Assembly (NCBI RefSeq): GCF_009718825.1
Contig: NZ_WNHB01000002.1
Coordinates: forward strand, 174,448-238,447
DNA length: 64,000 nt
Direction: 5' to 3'
DNA from: Terrilactibacillus tamarindi
GTDB lineage: Bacteria; Bacillota; Bacilli; Bacillales; Sporolactobacillaceae
A program made the translations under genes and the position numbers. Below, piece by piece: positions 17,312 to 31,469 of this stretch. The notes below the pieces were generated by a model. That model saw only the letters and a program-made list of their open reading frames with translations. It made no database searches and was not told where the DNA came from. Position 1 is the first letter of the stretch, and each line of letters starts with the position of its first letter.

Positions 17312-18031
17312 TTATTGATGCTCCCTCCTTGCGAAATCGATAAATCGAAATTTATCCAGTCGATGCCTTGATTCCGTGTATTGAAATAGACGCGCATCAT
17401 CAAGAAAAACCTGACTCTTAACAACAACGACTTGTTGATCATTTTTTAGTGTCATGTAGATTTTATCTTCATTAGTGATAGGATCAACTGAAAATTCTTT
17501 ACGAGCAAAGCTAATCATTAAATCGCAATCCTCTTCAATAAATTGATACAAAGAATCTTCGCACGTCTCTTTTGTTAAAGTTGGAATAATATCTTGATTA
17601 ATATAATCCTTATCTAAGATAATCGTTTCCCCATCCACTATTCTCGACCGGACAATTTTCCAAACGTAAGTCTTATCCGTTATTCGCAATTTATCTTTTA
17701 TCTCATCACTGGGTTGGATTAAAGTCAGTTCATGAACACAGGTTGACCACGTCTTTCCCGATCTTTTCGCAACTTCCTTAAAACTGACAAGACCAGAAAC
17801 AGGAAAATCGTATCTTCCTGCATCGAGAACAACAGATCCTTTTCCTCGGATTTTTTGAATATAACCATTTTGCGAAAGATAATTAAGGGCTTTCCGAATC
17901 GTTTCTCTAGAAACACCATAGTTAATGGCCAAGTCGTTTTCTGAAGGTAAGCAACTTCCAATTTGATACTTATTATGTTGGATCTTTTTCGATAAATCAT
18001 TATAAATCATCATGAATTTATTGGACGCCAT
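17312..18031 (-). CDS. treR: Trehalose operon repressor, GntR family
   Basis: The 239-residue regulator has an N-terminal winged helix (SENDLAINYGVSRETIRKAL at about 29-48, then a wing with KIRGKGSVV). A C-terminal UTRA ligand domain ends with SRHRLDKFRFIDFARR, as in B. subtilis TreR. It represses treP-treA and is released by trehalose-6-phosphate. It follows treA after a hairpin, matching the B. subtilis treP-treA-treR order. Two operators fitting TreR lie in the treP promoter. Confidence 0.93.
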   Translation of the reverse strand: MASNKFMMIYNDLSKKIQHNKYQIGSCLPSENDLAINYGVSRETIRKALNYLSQNGYIQKIRGKGSVVLDAGRYDFPVSGLVSFKEVAKRSGKTWSTCVHELTLIQPSDEIKDKLRITDKTYVWKIVRSRIVDGETIILDKDYINQDIIPTLTKETCEDSLYQFIEEDCDLMISFARKEFSVDPITNEDKIYMTLKNDQQVVVVKSQVFLDDARLFQYTESRHRLDKFRFIDFARREHQ

Positions 18032-18143
18032 AGTTATATCACCAATTCTATTTTAACATGTTTGAAATTTGAATGTTACCAACAAGATTATATTTATGGT
18101 CTTCGTAGGAAACACCTCCTATTTTAAAACCTTAAATTACAAA

Positions 18144-18172
18144 ACTCCCACTCAGGCTTTACAAGTGGGAGT
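18144..18172 (-). terminator. Hairpin between treA and treR
   Basis: ACTCCCACT/AGTGGGAGT pair around an 11-base loop, followed on the minus strand by only TTTT. It is probably a partial terminator that lowers treR relative to treA. Confidence 0.6.
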
Positions 18173-18188
18173 CCCTTCATGGATGCGT

Positions 18189-19871
18189 TCACTTAGAAAG
18201 ATAATAAACGATGGATTCATATGGTCTTAACGTGATGGTTTGGTCTAGCTTATTGGGTGAATCGATATAATTACTAAGCAACTGTTGAGTATTTTGATTC
18301 TGTATTTCCAAAGGACAGTTAAATTCTACTGTTCTATTATAGAAATTATTGACTACAAGCAATGTTTCCCCTTTCCACCTTCTTACATAGGAGAAAATAG
18401 AAGGATCATCTTCAAGTAACAGTTGATAATCGCCATACGTAATGATATCCATTTGCTTCCGTAAATCTATTAACTTTTTATAATGATAATAAACTGACTG
18501 ATGGTTTAGAAGTGATCTCTTAACATTAATCGTTTGAAAGTTATTGGAGACATTGATCCATGGTGTTCCTTTTGTAAATCCTCCATTTTGCGATCCGTCC
18601 CATTGCATAGGTGTTCGACTATTGTCTCTTGATTTTTGTTTTAAGATAGAGATAATTTCTTGTTCGCTTTTTCCTTGTTGCTGTAAAATGGTATACATAT
18701 TTAGGGACTCAACATCACGATAATCCGTTATTGAAGTGAAGTTGGGATTTGTCATGCCGATTTCTTCACCTTGATAGATATACGGTGTTCCTTGCATCAT
18801 GTGGATGGTCGTTGCCAGCATTTTAGCTGATTGTTCTCTGTATTCACCTTCATCGCCAAATCTTGAAACGATCCGAGGCTGGTCATGATTACACCAGAAT
18901 AGAGCCTGCCAACCGCCGCCTTCGTGCATTTTGACTTGCCAATTTGATAATAATTTCTTAAGTGCTAGGAAGTCAAAGTCCGCCATAGCCCACTTCTCAC
19001 CGTTTGGATAGTCCACTTTCAAATGATGAAATTGGAAGATCATATCTAATTCTTGGTTTTCTGGTTTCGTATAATCAATGCAGTTAGGAATCGTAGTCGA
19101 AGACATTTCACCTACCGTCATCGAACGGTATTTCGAAAAGACATGTTTGTTTAACTCATGAATATATTCATGAATGCGTGGACCATCGGTATAATATTTT
19201 CGACCATCGGCTTGGGGTTTAGTTCGATCATCATCAAGGAAGCGTTGATCTTTAGAAATGAGATTAATCACATCTAATCTAAATCCATCTATACCCTTTT
19301 CAAACCAATAGTGCATCATTTTATAGATATCTTCTTTCATTGCGTCGTTTTCCCAATTTAAATCCGCTTGAGTTACGTCAAATAAATGTAGATAGTATTG
19401 TTCTGTTTTTTCATCATATGCCCAAGCTGATCCACCAAACTTAGATAGCCAATTCGTAGGTTCATCCCCACCGTTTTTACTATCTTTCCAGATATAATAA
19501 TCACGATAAGGACTATTTTTATCTTTTCTTGCAGCTTTGAACCATTCATGTTCCGTAGACGTATGATTAACCACCATATCCATCACAATTTTGAGGCCCT
19601 TCGCATGAGCTTTTTCTAATAATTGATCGAAATCCTCCATAGTTCCAAATTCTTCTTGAATCTGATAATAATCACTAATATCATATCCATTGTCCTTTTG
19701 TGGCGATTTATAGATCGGTGTTAACCATAGAATATCGACACCTAAATCTTTCAGATAATCGAGTTTTTCTATAATTCCTTGTAGGTCACCGATACCATTT
19801 CCTGTTGTATCATAAAAACTTTTTGGATAAATTTGGTAAACCGTTGATCTTTTCCACCATGCTTCTTTCAT
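18189..19871 (-). CDS. treA: Trehalose-6-phosphate hydrolase (phospho-alpha-(1,1)-glucosidase)
   Basis: The 560-residue GH13 enzyme has WWKRSTVYQIYPKSF at the N-terminus. The catalytic Asp lies in GFRLDVINL near residue 198, the acid Glu in TVGEMSS near 254, and the transition-state site is in WCNHDQPR. It cleaves imported trehalose-6-phosphate to glucose and glucose-6-phosphate. Length and motifs match TreA/TreC. It sits about 95 bp after treP and shares its regulated promoter. Confidence 0.96.
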   Translation of the reverse strand: MKEAWWKRSTVYQIYPKSFYDTTGNGIGDLQGIIEKLDYLKDLGVDILWLTPIYKSPQKDNGYDISDYYQIQEEFGTMEDFDQLLEKAHAKGLKIVMDMVVNHTSTEHEWFKAARKDKNSPYRDYYIWKDSKNGGDEPTNWLSKFGGSAWAYDEKTEQYYLHLFDVTQADLNWENDAMKEDIYKMMHYWFEKGIDGFRLDVINLISKDQRFLDDDRTKPQADGRKYYTDGPRIHEYIHELNKHVFSKYRSMTVGEMSSTTIPNCIDYTKPENQELDMIFQFHHLKVDYPNGEKWAMADFDFLALKKLLSNWQVKMHEGGGWQALFWCNHDQPRIVSRFGDEGEYREQSAKMLATTIHMMQGTPYIYQGEEIGMTNPNFTSITDYRDVESLNMYTILQQQGKSEQEIISILKQKSRDNSRTPMQWDGSQNGGFTKGTPWINVSNNFQTINVKRSLLNHQSVYYHYKKLIDLRKQMDIITYGDYQLLLEDDPSIFSYVRRWKGETLLVVNNFYNRTVEFNCPLEIQNQNTQQLLSNYIDSPNKLDQTITLRPYESIVYYLSK

Positions 19872-19966
19872 TACTTACACCACCAATTTAAAAATATAAA
19901 GTAACCATTGTCTTGTTGTTAAACTAGGTGGAACAAGAATGTTCCACCTAATTGATTTATTTTAAG

Positions 19967-21415
19967 TTAAGCCTTGAATTGTTCATTTTTTATTACCGTT
20001 TTATCTCGTGATTTTTTCTTGAATCTTGAAAAGATAAAAGTCAAAGCAAACGGAACAACGATTGAAACAGCGATACCTAAGAAAAACACAGGCCATCCTT
20101 TTGGAAAAATAGAAAGGAAACCAGGTAACCCTCCAACCCCAATCGATGATGATCGAATATGGTTAACAGCTAGAATAGCGCCACCAACTGACGAACCAAT
20201 AATTGCTGCAATGAATGGGTAACGAAATCGTAAGTTTACGCCGAACAATGCAGGCTCTGTAACGCCTAGCCAAGCAGAAATCGACGATGTGAAGGCTAAA
20301 CCTTTTACTTTTTTGTCACGATTTATAACAAAGATAGCAAAAGCGGCGGCTCCTTGAGCGATATTAGATAGAGCTAATATTGGCCACAAATAAGTGCCTC
20401 CAGTACTTCCAATGAGTTGCAAATCTACCGCCAAAAACAGATGATGCATCCCGGTAATGACAAGAGGAGCATAGCATAAACCATACACTAAACCACCAAT
20501 TATTGGGGCAACATGAAACAATCCAACAACGCCATTTGTAATTCCAGTAGCTATAAACATCGTTACTGGACCAATAACAATAAAAGCAAGGAATCCTGTT
20601 ACAAGGAGACAAACTGGACCAACAACTAATAATTGAATAAAGTCCGAGACACGCTTTCTTAAAAAGATTTCGATTCTAGCAATCACATACGACGCGACAA
20701 GAACGGGCAATACTTGACCTTGATAGCCTACCTTATCGATGGTCAAGCCAAAAATATGCCATACAGGAACAGTCCCTTTAGTTCTTGCTTCAGCTAATCC
20801 ATAAGCATTTAACAAGTCTGGGTGAACTAAAATTAATCCGAGTACAATTCCTAATATGGGACTTCCACCAAATTTCTTTACAGCTGACCACCCAATTAAT
20901 GCTGGTAAAAATGTAAAAGCTGTATTTGCAATCAAATTGATCATATTGGCAAAGTCAGTCCATCCCGGATGAACTTCAATAAATGATGGCTTATAAAAGA
21001 TCCCTGGGTTCGCTAAAATATTGTTGATCCCCATTAATAAACCAGCCGTTACGAGAGCAGGAAGGATAGGAATAAAAATATCGGCTAAATTTTTTACGCC
21101 TCTTTGTAAAATATTCATTTTCTCAGAGGCAAGATCTTTCACATCTTGTTTAGATGCTTCCCCAACACCCGTTAATTTTACAAATATATCATATACTTTA
21201 TCCACGGTTCCTTGACCTATTACGACTTGAAACTGGCCATTTACAGAAAAAGACCCTTTTACCAAACTAATATCATTTAACTCGTCATGTTTAACTTCTT
21301 TCTCATCCTTTAAAATCAATCTTAGACGTGTTACGCAGTGTGTTGCAGCGGAAATATTCTCTTTTCCACCTACGGCATCAATAATACGTTGTACCTCATT
21401 CTCCTGTATTGCCAA
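19967..21415 (-). CDS. treP: Trehalose-specific PTS EIIBC component
   Basis: From TTG 21415 (GGGGGTG six bases upstream) the protein has 482 residues; a TTG at 21430 is the outer alternative. The EIIB domain has its phosphorylated cysteine in AATHCVTRLRL at residue 27. EIIC follows with about ten membrane helices and the motif GVTEPALFGVN. There is no EIIA domain, so a glucose-type EIIA must act in trans, as in B. subtilis. It imports trehalose as the 6-phosphate for TreA. Confidence 0.95.
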   Translation of the reverse strand: MAIQENEVQRIIDAVGGKENISAATHCVTRLRLILKDEKEVKHDELNDISLVKGSFSVNGQFQVVIGQGTVDKVYDIFVKLTGVGEASKQDVKDLASEKMNILQRGVKNLADIFIPILPALVTAGLLMGINNILANPGIFYKPSFIEVHPGWTDFANMINLIANTAFTFLPALIGWSAVKKFGGSPILGIVLGLILVHPDLLNAYGLAEARTKGTVPVWHIFGLTIDKVGYQGQVLPVLVASYVIARIEIFLRKRVSDFIQLLVVGPVCLLVTGFLAFIVIGPVTMFIATGITNGVVGLFHVAPIIGGLVYGLCYAPLVITGMHHLFLAVDLQLIGSTGGTYLWPILALSNIAQGAAAFAIFVINRDKKVKGLAFTSSISAWLGVTEPALFGVNLRFRYPFIAAIIGSSVGGAILAVNHIRSSSIGVGGLPGFLSIFPKGWPVFFLGIAVSIVVPFALTFIFSRFKKKSRDKTVIKNEQFKA

Positions 21416-21450
21416 GGTTGACACCCCCAATTATTATGAATAATCCAAAA

Positions 21451-21568
21451 TGAAACGCTTTCATTTTTCATTATCTTATAAACTTGTATATACTAATTTA
21501 TATGTTTATTTTAACTTGTATATACATATTAGTCAATAGATTCTGAGCAGAAAATGGAAACGCTTTAT
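21451..21568 (-). promoter_or_regulatory. treP promoter with two TreR operators and two CcpA-like sites
   Basis: On the minus strand, -35 TTGACT (21531-21536) and -10 TAAAAT (21508-21513) are exactly 17 bp apart. TreR-type boxes AACTTGTATATACATATT (21513-21530) and AACTTGTATATACTAATT (21481-21498) lie in the spacer and just downstream of the -10. They match the TTGTATATACAA core known for TreR. CcpA cre-like words TGAAACGCTTTCA (21451-21463) and TGGAAACGCTTTAT (21555-21568) flank the region. Confidence 0.85.
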
Positions 21569-21594
21569 ATTTTTTTATAAACATAAAGGAAAAA

Positions 21595-21617
21595 GGACAA
21601 CTCATTCATAGTTGTCC
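21595..21617 (-). terminator. Terminator of rnr
   Basis: GGACAACT/AGTTGTCC with a seven-base loop, followed on the minus strand by TTTTTCCTTTAT. Confidence 0.87.
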
Positions 21618-21623
21618 CTAGCT

Positions 21624-23921
21624 TTAACGTCTTCTTTTTTTCTTTTTCTTTTTATTGTTATTCCCTTTTGGTTTTTCGCTAACGGCATCTCGAGTCGATT
21701 TATGATGCTTACGTGTTTTTTTACTTTTACCACCTGTATCTTTTCCTTGAATGACCTTAGGTTGTGCCCGTCTCTCGCGAGGTTTTCTTGGTTTCATTCC
21801 GACGATTTCAAAGTCAATCGACCGTTCATCTAGGTTAACTGAAATGACACGAACTTCAATTTCATCTCCAATACGAAAAATATTACCGGTTCTCTCTCCA
21901 ATTAAAGCCATATGCTCTTCATGGTAATGGTAATAGTCATCCGTGAGATAGCTGATATGTACCAGCCCTTCTATGGTATTCGGTAATTCGACAAATAAAC
22001 CGAAGTTCGTTACGCCACTGACAACTCCATCAAACGTTTCACCAATTTTATTTTCCATATATTCGGCTTTTTTCAAATCATCCGTTTCACGTTCTGCTTC
22101 AACTGCTCTTTGTTCACGTTCAGAAGTATGACGTGCAATTTCTGGCAGCTCTTTTTCATAGTAATACTTTGTATCCGGATCCACTTTCTTCTCAAATAAA
22201 TACTTGCGAATAAGCCGATGCACCATAAGATCCGGATAACGCCGAATAGGTGATGTGAAATGCGTATAGAATTCCGTTGATAAACCAAAGTGTCCTAAAC
22301 TTTCATGGTAATACTTGGCTTTTTGCATAGATCTTAGCATAACCGTGCTAATAACCGGTTCTTCAGGTTCACCTTTCACTTCTTCTAACAAGGACTGGAG
22401 AGTCCGTGGATGGATATTATCCACGCTGCCTTTTACAACATAGCCAAAGTTCACAACAAAATTATAGAACTTCGCTAATTTTTCAGGATTAGGTTCTTCG
22501 TGAATTCGATAAATAAAGGGCAATTCAAGCCAATGAAAATGTTCGGCAACTGTTTCGTTAGCACATAACATAAATTCTTCTATGAGTCGTTCGGCAACAG
22601 ATCGTTCTCTTATCACAACATCCTTTGGTTTTCCATCTTCACCGACAATGATCTTTGCCTCAGTGAAATCAAAATCAATCGCCCCTCTTTGACGTCTCTT
22701 CTCGGTTAAAATACTGGAGAGTTCACCCATTAATTCAAAGAATGGAATGAGATCATGATAACGATCTAAAACGTCTTCATCTTCTTTAAGAAGAATCTTT
22801 CTAACATTCGTATAGGTCATTCGTTCTGTAGTCCGAATCACACTTGGAAATATTTCATGTCCGACGACCTTCCCTTGTGGCGTGATCTCCATTTCACAGC
22901 TAATGGTCAATCGATCCACTTGCGGGTTTAAACTACATATCCCGTTGGATAGACGATGTGGAATCATCGGTATGACTCGATCAACGAGGTAAACACTTGT
23001 ACCTCGATCAAAGGCTTCTTCATCAAGTGGTGACCCTTCTTTTACATAATGACTCACATCAGCGATATGGACGCCTAACTTATAATTTCCATTTGAAAGT
23101 TTAACAACATTCACCGCATCATCTAAGTCTTTGGCATCTTCACCATCAATGGTGACAATCGTCTCATCTCTTAGATCACGCCGACCTTCGATATCTGCGG
23201 GATCAATGGTGTCTGGGACAGCTTTTGCTTGTTCAAGGACTTCCTCAGGAAACTCAAGCGGTAATCCATGTTTATAGATAATGGAAATGATATCAATTCC
23301 AGGGTCGTTCTTGTGACCTAAAATTTCTACAATTTTTCCTTCGGGACTCATTCTTCCTTCTGGATATTTGGTTATCTCAACAACCACCTTGTGACCTTCA
23401 GCGGCTCCATTGACGTTCTCTTTTGGAATGAATATATCACTGACTATTTTTTTATCATCCGGGATAACAAATCCATAGTGCTTGTTCGCACTGTATGTCC
23501 CAACCACTTTCGAAATACCTCGTTCAATAATGCGAATAACCGTACCTTCAGGACGTTCCCCGGAAGACTTCGCTGATAGTCTAACGATGACCGTATCACC
23601 ATTCATGGCATTCCCTAAATCACCTGAGGCAACATAGACATCTGACAGACCTTCCTCTTCTGGAAGGATAAAGGCAAACCCTTTTGCATGAGCTTGAACC
23701 TTTCCTCGGATGAGATTCATTTTTTCTGGTAATCCATACCGATTACTTCTTGTACGTACAATTAAACCTCTATCTTCCATCTCATTTAATGTCTTTACAA
23801 ATGCCTTAAAATCCTCTGATTGATTGAACTGAAAGACATCTTCTAACTCTGACAGTGTCATGGGTTTATATGCTTCTTTTTTCATATAGTCAAGAATTTC
23901 TTGAATGTGCTCTTCTGACAA
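21624..23921 (-). CDS. rnr: Ribonuclease R
   Basis: The start is TTG 23921, preceded by a canonical TAAGGAGG. The ATG at 23972 lies inside the end of the upstream esterase gene and lacks a ribosome site. The 765-residue protein has an N-terminal winged helix, cold-shock-type OB folds, and the RNB catalytic centre around [18 protein letters not shown]-terminal S1 domain ([20 protein letters not shown]) and a lysine-rich tail follow. It degrades structured RNA 3' to 5' and takes part in tmRNA-linked mRNA decay. It forms the est-rnr pair. Confidence 0.95.
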   Translation of the reverse strand: MSEEHIQEILDYMKKEAYKPMTLSELEDVFQFNQSEDFKAFVKTLNEMEDRGLIVRTRSNRYGLPEKMNLIRGKVQAHAKGFAFILPEEEGLSDVYVASGDLGNAMNGDTVIVRLSAKSSGERPEGTVIRIIERGISKVVGTYSANKHYGFVIPDDKKIVSDIFIPKENVNGAAEGHKVVVEITKYPEGRMSPEGKIVEILGHKNDPGIDIISIIYKHGLPLEFPEEVLEQAKAVPDTIDPADIEGRRDLRDETIVTIDGEDAKDLDDAVNVVKLSNGNYKLGVHIADVSHYVKEGSPLDEEAFDRGTSVYLVDRVIPMIPHRLSNGICSLNPQVDRLTISCEMEITPQGKVVGHEIFPSVIRTTERMTYTNVRKILLKEDEDVLDRYHDLIPFFELMGELSSILTEKRRQRGAIDFDFTEAKIIVGEDGKPKDVVIRERSVAERLIEEFMLCANETVAEHFHWLELPFIYRIHEEPNPEKLAKFYNFVVNFGYVVKGSVDNIHPRTLQSLLEEVKGEPEEPVISTVMLRSMQKAKYYHESLGHFGLSTEFYTHFTSPIRRYPDLMVHRLIRKYLFEKKVDPDTKYYYEKELPEIARHTSEREQRAVEAERETDDLKKAEYMENKIGETFDGVVSGVTNFGLFVELPNTIEGLVHISYLTDDYYHYHEEHMALIGERTGNIFRIGDEIEVRVISVNLDERSIDFEIVGMKPRKPRERRAQPKVIQGKDTGGKSKKTRKHHKSTRDAVSEKPKGNNNKKKKKKRRR

Positions 23922-23934
23922 AAATATGACCTCC

Positions 23935-24690
23935 TTAGGAGATGGACCAGTCCAAGCTTTCAAGAAATTCATAAATATCCTGATGGAGTTGATCCTTCTC
24001 CTCGCCTAATGTAATAACATGATTTGAATTTTCGTACCATTTTATTCGTTTCATGTCTGATTGTACTTCGTTATATATAATATCTGCACTATGTACGTCA
24101 ATCATACTATCTTTTCTCGCTTGAACGACAAATGTTGGCGCATATATCATATCAACATGCTCCCTAACTTCTCGTATAAGAAGTTGTAAATCCACTAAAG
24201 TCGTCATGGGTTTAGCTTTGAAGTCTCTCATTTCTACTTCGATTTGTTCCTTCGATTTTCCTTCATAATGCTTATAATTTCTTGCATAGCGTAACACGCC
24301 TTCATATATTTGTTCTTTTGTTTTGGCATTCATTGGGGCACACATGGAAACAATACCCTTCACTGGGAAAGTGTAACCACATTTAAGGGAAAATACCCCT
24401 CCTAATGACAAACCAGCTACAGCAAATTCTCGATAACCTTTCGTATTCAATGTATCAATGGCCTGTTTAACATCTTCCCACCAATCTTTGGGACCTGTGT
24501 TTAGGATTTCTTCAGGAGGAACGCCGTGCCCTTTATAATGAGGCGCCAAGCAAGTATAGCCTTTCTTATGTAAAAACCTCCCTAACATTCGAACATCTGC
24601 AGAATGACCTGTGAATCCATGTAGGAGCAGGACAGCCCTCGATCCTCCCTCAAAAAAGAATGGTTTAGGTGGTCTTATTTTTGATGCCAT
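23935..24690 (-). CDS. est: Carboxylesterase (Est30/YvaK type)
   Basis: The 251-residue alpha/beta hydrolase has the oxyanion loop HGFTG at 24-28 and nucleophile elbow GLSLGG with Ser95. Aspartate is in [13 protein letters not shown] and histidine in NSNHVITL. This is the short-chain carboxylesterase conserved between secG and rnr in Bacillales; its natural substrate is unknown. Its stop codon is followed within 13 bp by the rnr start. Confidence 0.93.
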   Translation of the reverse strand: MASKIRPPKPFFFEGGSRAVLLLHGFTGHSADVRMLGRFLHKKGYTCLAPHYKGHGVPPEEILNTGPKDWWEDVKQAIDTLNTKGYREFAVAGLSLGGVFSLKCGYTFPVKGIVSMCAPMNAKTKEQIYEGVLRYARNYKHYEGKSKEQIEVEMRDFKAKPMTTLVDLQLLIREVREHVDMIYAPTFVVQARKDSMIDVHSADIIYNEVQSDMKRIKWYENSNHVITLGEEKDQLHQDIYEFLESLDWSIS

Positions 24691-24838
24691 ATCGTCACCC
24701 TCTATTTATTTATTTTAATGTAAGTTTACCAATAAGTTTCCCAAGTTAACACATTAATGTCCTGATTTGTAGACTAAAAGTCTCAATCTCAGTATATGTG
24801 GATAATGGCTGATTTAAATTTTATTTATGTAAAATAAA

Positions 24839-24861
24839 ACAGCTGTCCATATGGCAGCTGT
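24839..24861 (-). terminator. Terminator after secG
   Basis: ACAGCTG/CAGCTGT with a nine-base loop, followed by TTTATTTTA on the minus strand. Confidence 0.82.
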
Positions 24862-24885
24862 AAATTCCGATCTCATTCATTCTTA

Positions 24886-25119
24886 TTAAGCAAAGTAACC
24901 TAAAATAAAAGCACAAACAAAAAATACCACTGATAGAAAAATGGTAATACGATTTAAAACCGCATCAATTCCTCGTGCCTTTTGTTTACCAAATAATTGT
25001 TCGGCACCACCCGTAATAGCTCCAGATAAACCCTCACTTTTACTAGGTTGTAACAATACAAACAAGATAAGCCCTATTGACGTTACTATAAGAATCGTAA
25101 GCACTATTGAATGCAACAT
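24886..25119 (-). CDS. secG: Preprotein translocase subunit SecG
   Basis: The 77-residue protein has two membrane helices separated by the conserved cytoplasmic loop QPSKSEGLSGAITGGAEQLFG. It is the accessory subunit of the SecYEG protein-export channel. A GGAGTGA site precedes the ATG. It lies between eno and est, as in B. subtilis, with its own terminator. Confidence 0.96.
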   Translation of the reverse strand: MLHSIVLTILIVTSIGLILFVLLQPSKSEGLSGAITGGAEQLFGKQKARGIDAVLNRITIFLSVVFFVCAFILGYFA

Positions 25120-25208
25120 TTAATTCACTCCAATCCACCGTAAAACCACATTATTATAATTAATCCTATCACATTGATATCTTTCAAGCAAGACTGCTAT
25201 TTTGAAAA

Positions 25209-25240
25209 AAAGAGGTATCCCTTTAAAAGGATACCTCTTT
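25209..25240 (-). terminator. Terminator of the glycolytic operon after eno
   Basis: Twelve-base perfect arms AAAGAGGTATCC/GGATACCTCTTT enclose an eight-base loop, 20 bp past the eno stop. Confidence 0.85.
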
Positions 25241-25260
25241 ATATCATATCATGCTATAAC

Positions 25261-26574
<1,314 letters not shown>

Positions 26575-26589
26575 TTAGTATTATTGGTT

Positions 26590-26758
26590 GTTCAAACAGT
26601 CTGGGAAAAATAGCAGTCGAATTTCTATGTCGCAACAGCTGTAACCGGTGTTTTAGCTGTGCTTCCTTGAACTTCCGACGGCCTAGGATGGGCTAGTTTC
26701 TTTCGTTGCTGGCAGTATACTTAGCCAGTAATCCTATTTTTTTGTCCTCTTGTTTAAA
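26590..26758 (+). repeat. MITE-like intergenic repeat, copy B (inside the glycolytic operon)
   Basis: It begins GTTCAAACAGTC and ends near GTTTAAACATG. It shares CCGACGGCCTAGGATGGGCT and TACTTAGCCAGTAATCC with the reverse complement of copy A. It occupies almost the whole gpmI-eno gap. Confidence 0.7.
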
Positions 26759-26767
26759 CATGTTCTA

Positions 26768-29081
<2,314 letters not shown>

Positions 29082-29127
29082 TCATGCTGTTAAATACTCC
29101 ATTTGGACTATTTAACAAAATTTCGGC

Positions 29128-30312
29128 TTACTCAGCGTCATTCAAAGCATCCACACCAGGTAAAACTTTGCCTTCCATTAATTCAAGAGAAGCGCCGCCA
29201 CCTGTCGAGATATGGCTCATTTTTTCTGCTAAGTGGAATTTTTCTACAGCTGCTGCTGAGTCTCCACCGCCGATAATAGAGTAGGCATCTGACTTAGCGA
29301 GAGCTTCAGCTACACCTTGTGTACCTTTAGCAAAGGCATCCATTTCAAACACACCCATAGGTCCGTTCCATACCACTAGCTTAGAACTAGCAATAACATC
29401 ACTATAGAGAGCGACTGTTTTTGGTCCAATATCAAGACCCATCCAATCACTTGGAATGCTATCAACGTCAACCACTTTTGTATTTGCAGTCGCTGAAAAT
29501 TCATCTGCAATCACTGTATCTACTGGTGTATAGAATTTCACACCTTTTGCTTCAGCTTTTTCTATGAATGATTTAGCAAGATCTAATTTCTCAGCTTCTA
29601 ACAATGATTTACCGATATCGTAGCCTTTAGCTTTAATAAAGGTATAAGCAAGACCACCACCGACAATCAAATTGTCTACTTTATCTAAAAGGTTATCAAT
29701 AACCCCAATTTTATCCGTAACTTTAGCACCACCGATAATGGCAGTAAATGGACGTTCAGGATTTTCCATAGCTTTGCCAAGAACATTCAATTCTTTTTCG
29801 AGAAGGAATCCGGCAACAGCTGGTAAGTATTCTGCAATCCCTGCTGTTGAAGCGTGTGCTCTGTGAGCAGCTCCAAATGCATCGTTGACGTAGACATCTG
29901 CAAGAGCAGCGAAGGCTTTTGCAAGTTCTGGGTCATTTTTCTTTTCGCCTTTAAGGAAACGAACGTTTTCAATAAGTAAAATGTCGCCGTCTTGAAGTTT
30001 GCTTACTGCCGCTTCAACTTCTGGTCCGACAACTTCATCTGTTTTTGCCACGTCTTTGCCGAGTAATTCGCCTAAACGTTTTGCAACAGGTGTTAATCTT
30101 AATGATTCTTTATTTTCTTCAGTTGGACGACCAAGGTGAGAAGCTAAAATAACTTTGGCACCTTGTTCGGTTAAGTATTTAATCGTAGGCACTGCCGCAC
30201 GAATACGTGTATCATCTGTTATGGTTCCGTTATCTAAAGGAACATTGAAATCTACACGACAGAAAACGCGTTTCCCTTTGACGTCGATATCGCGGATCGT
30301 TTTCTTTGCCAT
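29128..30312 (-). CDS. pgk: Phosphoglycerate kinase
   Basis: The start is ATG 30312 with GGAGG eight bases upstream; the TTG at 30327 lies on the ribosome site itself. The 394-residue protein has [16 protein letters not shown] at the N-terminus, LASHLGRP, and the C-terminal nucleotide site [12 protein letters not shown] and [14 protein letters not shown]. It makes ATP from 1,3-bisphosphoglycerate. A hairpin plus a short repeat derivative separates it from gapA. Confidence 0.98.
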   Translation of the reverse strand: MAKKTIRDIDVKGKRVFCRVDFNVPLDNGTITDDTRIRAAVPTIKYLTEQGAKVILASHLGRPTEENKESLRLTPVAKRLGELLGKDVAKTDEVVGPEVEAAVSKLQDGDILLIENVRFLKGEKKNDPELAKAFAALADVYVNDAFGAAHRAHASTAGIAEYLPAVAGFLLEKELNVLGKAMENPERPFTAIIGGAKVTDKIGVIDNLLDKVDNLIVGGGLAYTFIKAKGYDIGKSLLEAEKLDLAKSFIEKAEAKGVKFYTPVDTVIADEFSATANTKVVDVDSIPSDWMGLDIGPKTVALYSDVIASSKLVVWNGPMGVFEMDAFAKGTQGVAEALAKSDAYSIIGGGDSAAAVEKFHLAEKMSHISTGGGASLELMEGKVLPGVDALNDAE

Positions 30313-30342
30313 GGATTGCACCTCCAAAAAGCCTTTTTTTTG

Positions 30343-30412
30343 AAATAGCGGAAACTTTCGCTTCCGCTATTTAATGTTGTTCAAAAAGTCCGGATTTGCC
30401 CTTTTTTTGAAC
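30343..30412. repeat. Hairpin plus short MITE derivative between gapA and pgk
   Basis: An 11-bp stem AAATAGCGGAA/TTCCGCTATTT (30343-30353 and 30362-30372) lies next to a 34-bp element bounded by GTTCAAAAAG and CTTTTTTTGAAC (30379-30412). The latter looks like two fused ends of the MITE-like repeat. Neither has a T-run in the operon direction, so read-through from gapA is expected, but the stems may act in mRNA processing or stability. Confidence 0.65.
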
Positions 30413-30431
30413 ATATTCTATCAACTTATAA

Positions 30432-31442
30432 TCAGATTTTGCTTGCGAAGTATTTTACAGTTCTTACTAATTGAGAAGTGTAAGACATTTCGTTATCGTA
30501 CCAAGCGACTGTTTTAACAAGTTGTTTGTCGCCAACAGTCATAACTTTTGTTTGAGTTGCATCGAATAATGAACCATAAGACATACCGATGATGTCAGAA
30601 GAAACGATTGGATCTTCAGTATAGCCGTAAGATTCGTTAACAGCATCTTTCATTGCTGCATTAACTTCTTCAACTGTCACTGTTTCGTTTAATACAGTAA
30701 CAAGTTCAGTTAATGAACCAGATTTAACTGGTACACGTTGAGCAGCACCATCAAGTTTACCTTGAAGTTCTGGAATAACAAGACCGATAGCTTTTGCAGC
30801 ACCAGTTGTGTTAGGGATGATGTTTTCAGCAGCTGCACGAGCACGACGGAAGTCACCTTTTCTGTGTGGAGCATCCAAAGTGTTTTGGTCGCCAGTGTAA
30901 GCGTGGATTGTAGTCATAAGACCTTCAACAATACCATATTTATCATTTAATACTTTAGCCATAGGAGCTAAGCAGTTAGTTGTACAAGAAGCACCAGAGA
31001 TAACTGTTTCAGAACCATCTAAAACGTCATGGTTAGTGTTGTAAACAACAGTTTTCATGTCGCCAGAAGCAGGAGCTGAGATAACTACTTTTTTAGCGCC
31101 AGCTTTAAGGTGTAATTCAGCTTTTTCTTTAGTTGTGAAGAAACCAGTAGATTCAATTACGATATCTACACCGAGGTCACCCCATGGTAATTTAGAAGGA
31201 TCAGCATCAGCTAAAGTTTTAACTTCTTTACCGTTAACGAGGAAATAACCATCGTGAACTTCTACTTCGCCTTTGAAAGGACCTTGAGTTGTATCATATT
31301 TTAATAAGTGAGCTAACATTTTAGTATCAGTTAAGTCATTGATAGCTACTACTTCAATATCGTTGTCATTTAATTCTGCAATTCTTCTAAACGCTAATCT
31401 TCCGATACGTCCAAAACCATTAATACCTACTTTTACTGTCAT
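30432..31442 (-). CDS. gapA: Glyceraldehyde-3-phosphate dehydrogenase (glycolytic)
   Basis: The 336-residue enzyme has the NAD-binding [15 protein letters not shown] at the N-terminus and the catalytic cysteine in [15 protein letters not shown] near residue 152. [15 protein letters not shown] is at the C-terminus. It is NAD-dependent and acts in glycolysis. AAGGAGG precedes the ATG. Its position directly after cggR identifies it as GapA rather than the gluconeogenic GapB. Confidence 0.98.
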   Translation of the reverse strand: MTVKVGINGFGRIGRLAFRRIAELNDNDIEVVAINDLTDTKMLAHLLKYDTTQGPFKGEVEVHDGYFLVNGKEVKTLADADPSKLPWGDLGVDIVIESTGFFTTKEKAELHLKAGAKKVVISAPASGDMKTVVYNTNHDVLDGSETVISGASCTTNCLAPMAKVLNDKYGIVEGLMTTIHAYTGDQNTLDAPHRKGDFRRARAAAENIIPNTTGAAKAIGLVIPELQGKLDGAAQRVPVKSGSLTELVTVLNETVTVEEVNAAMKDAVNESYGYTEDPIVSSDIIGMSYGSLFDATQTKVMTVGDKQLVKTVAWYDNEMSYTSQLVRTVKYFASKI

Positions 31443-31469
31443 TTAAATACCCTCCTTGAAATTGGTCAA

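Noticed and set aside
23922..23972. N-terminal extension of RNase R by 17 residues
   Set aside because: The extra codons overlap the end of the esterase gene and lack a ribosome site, while TTG 23921 follows a perfect TAAGGAGG.
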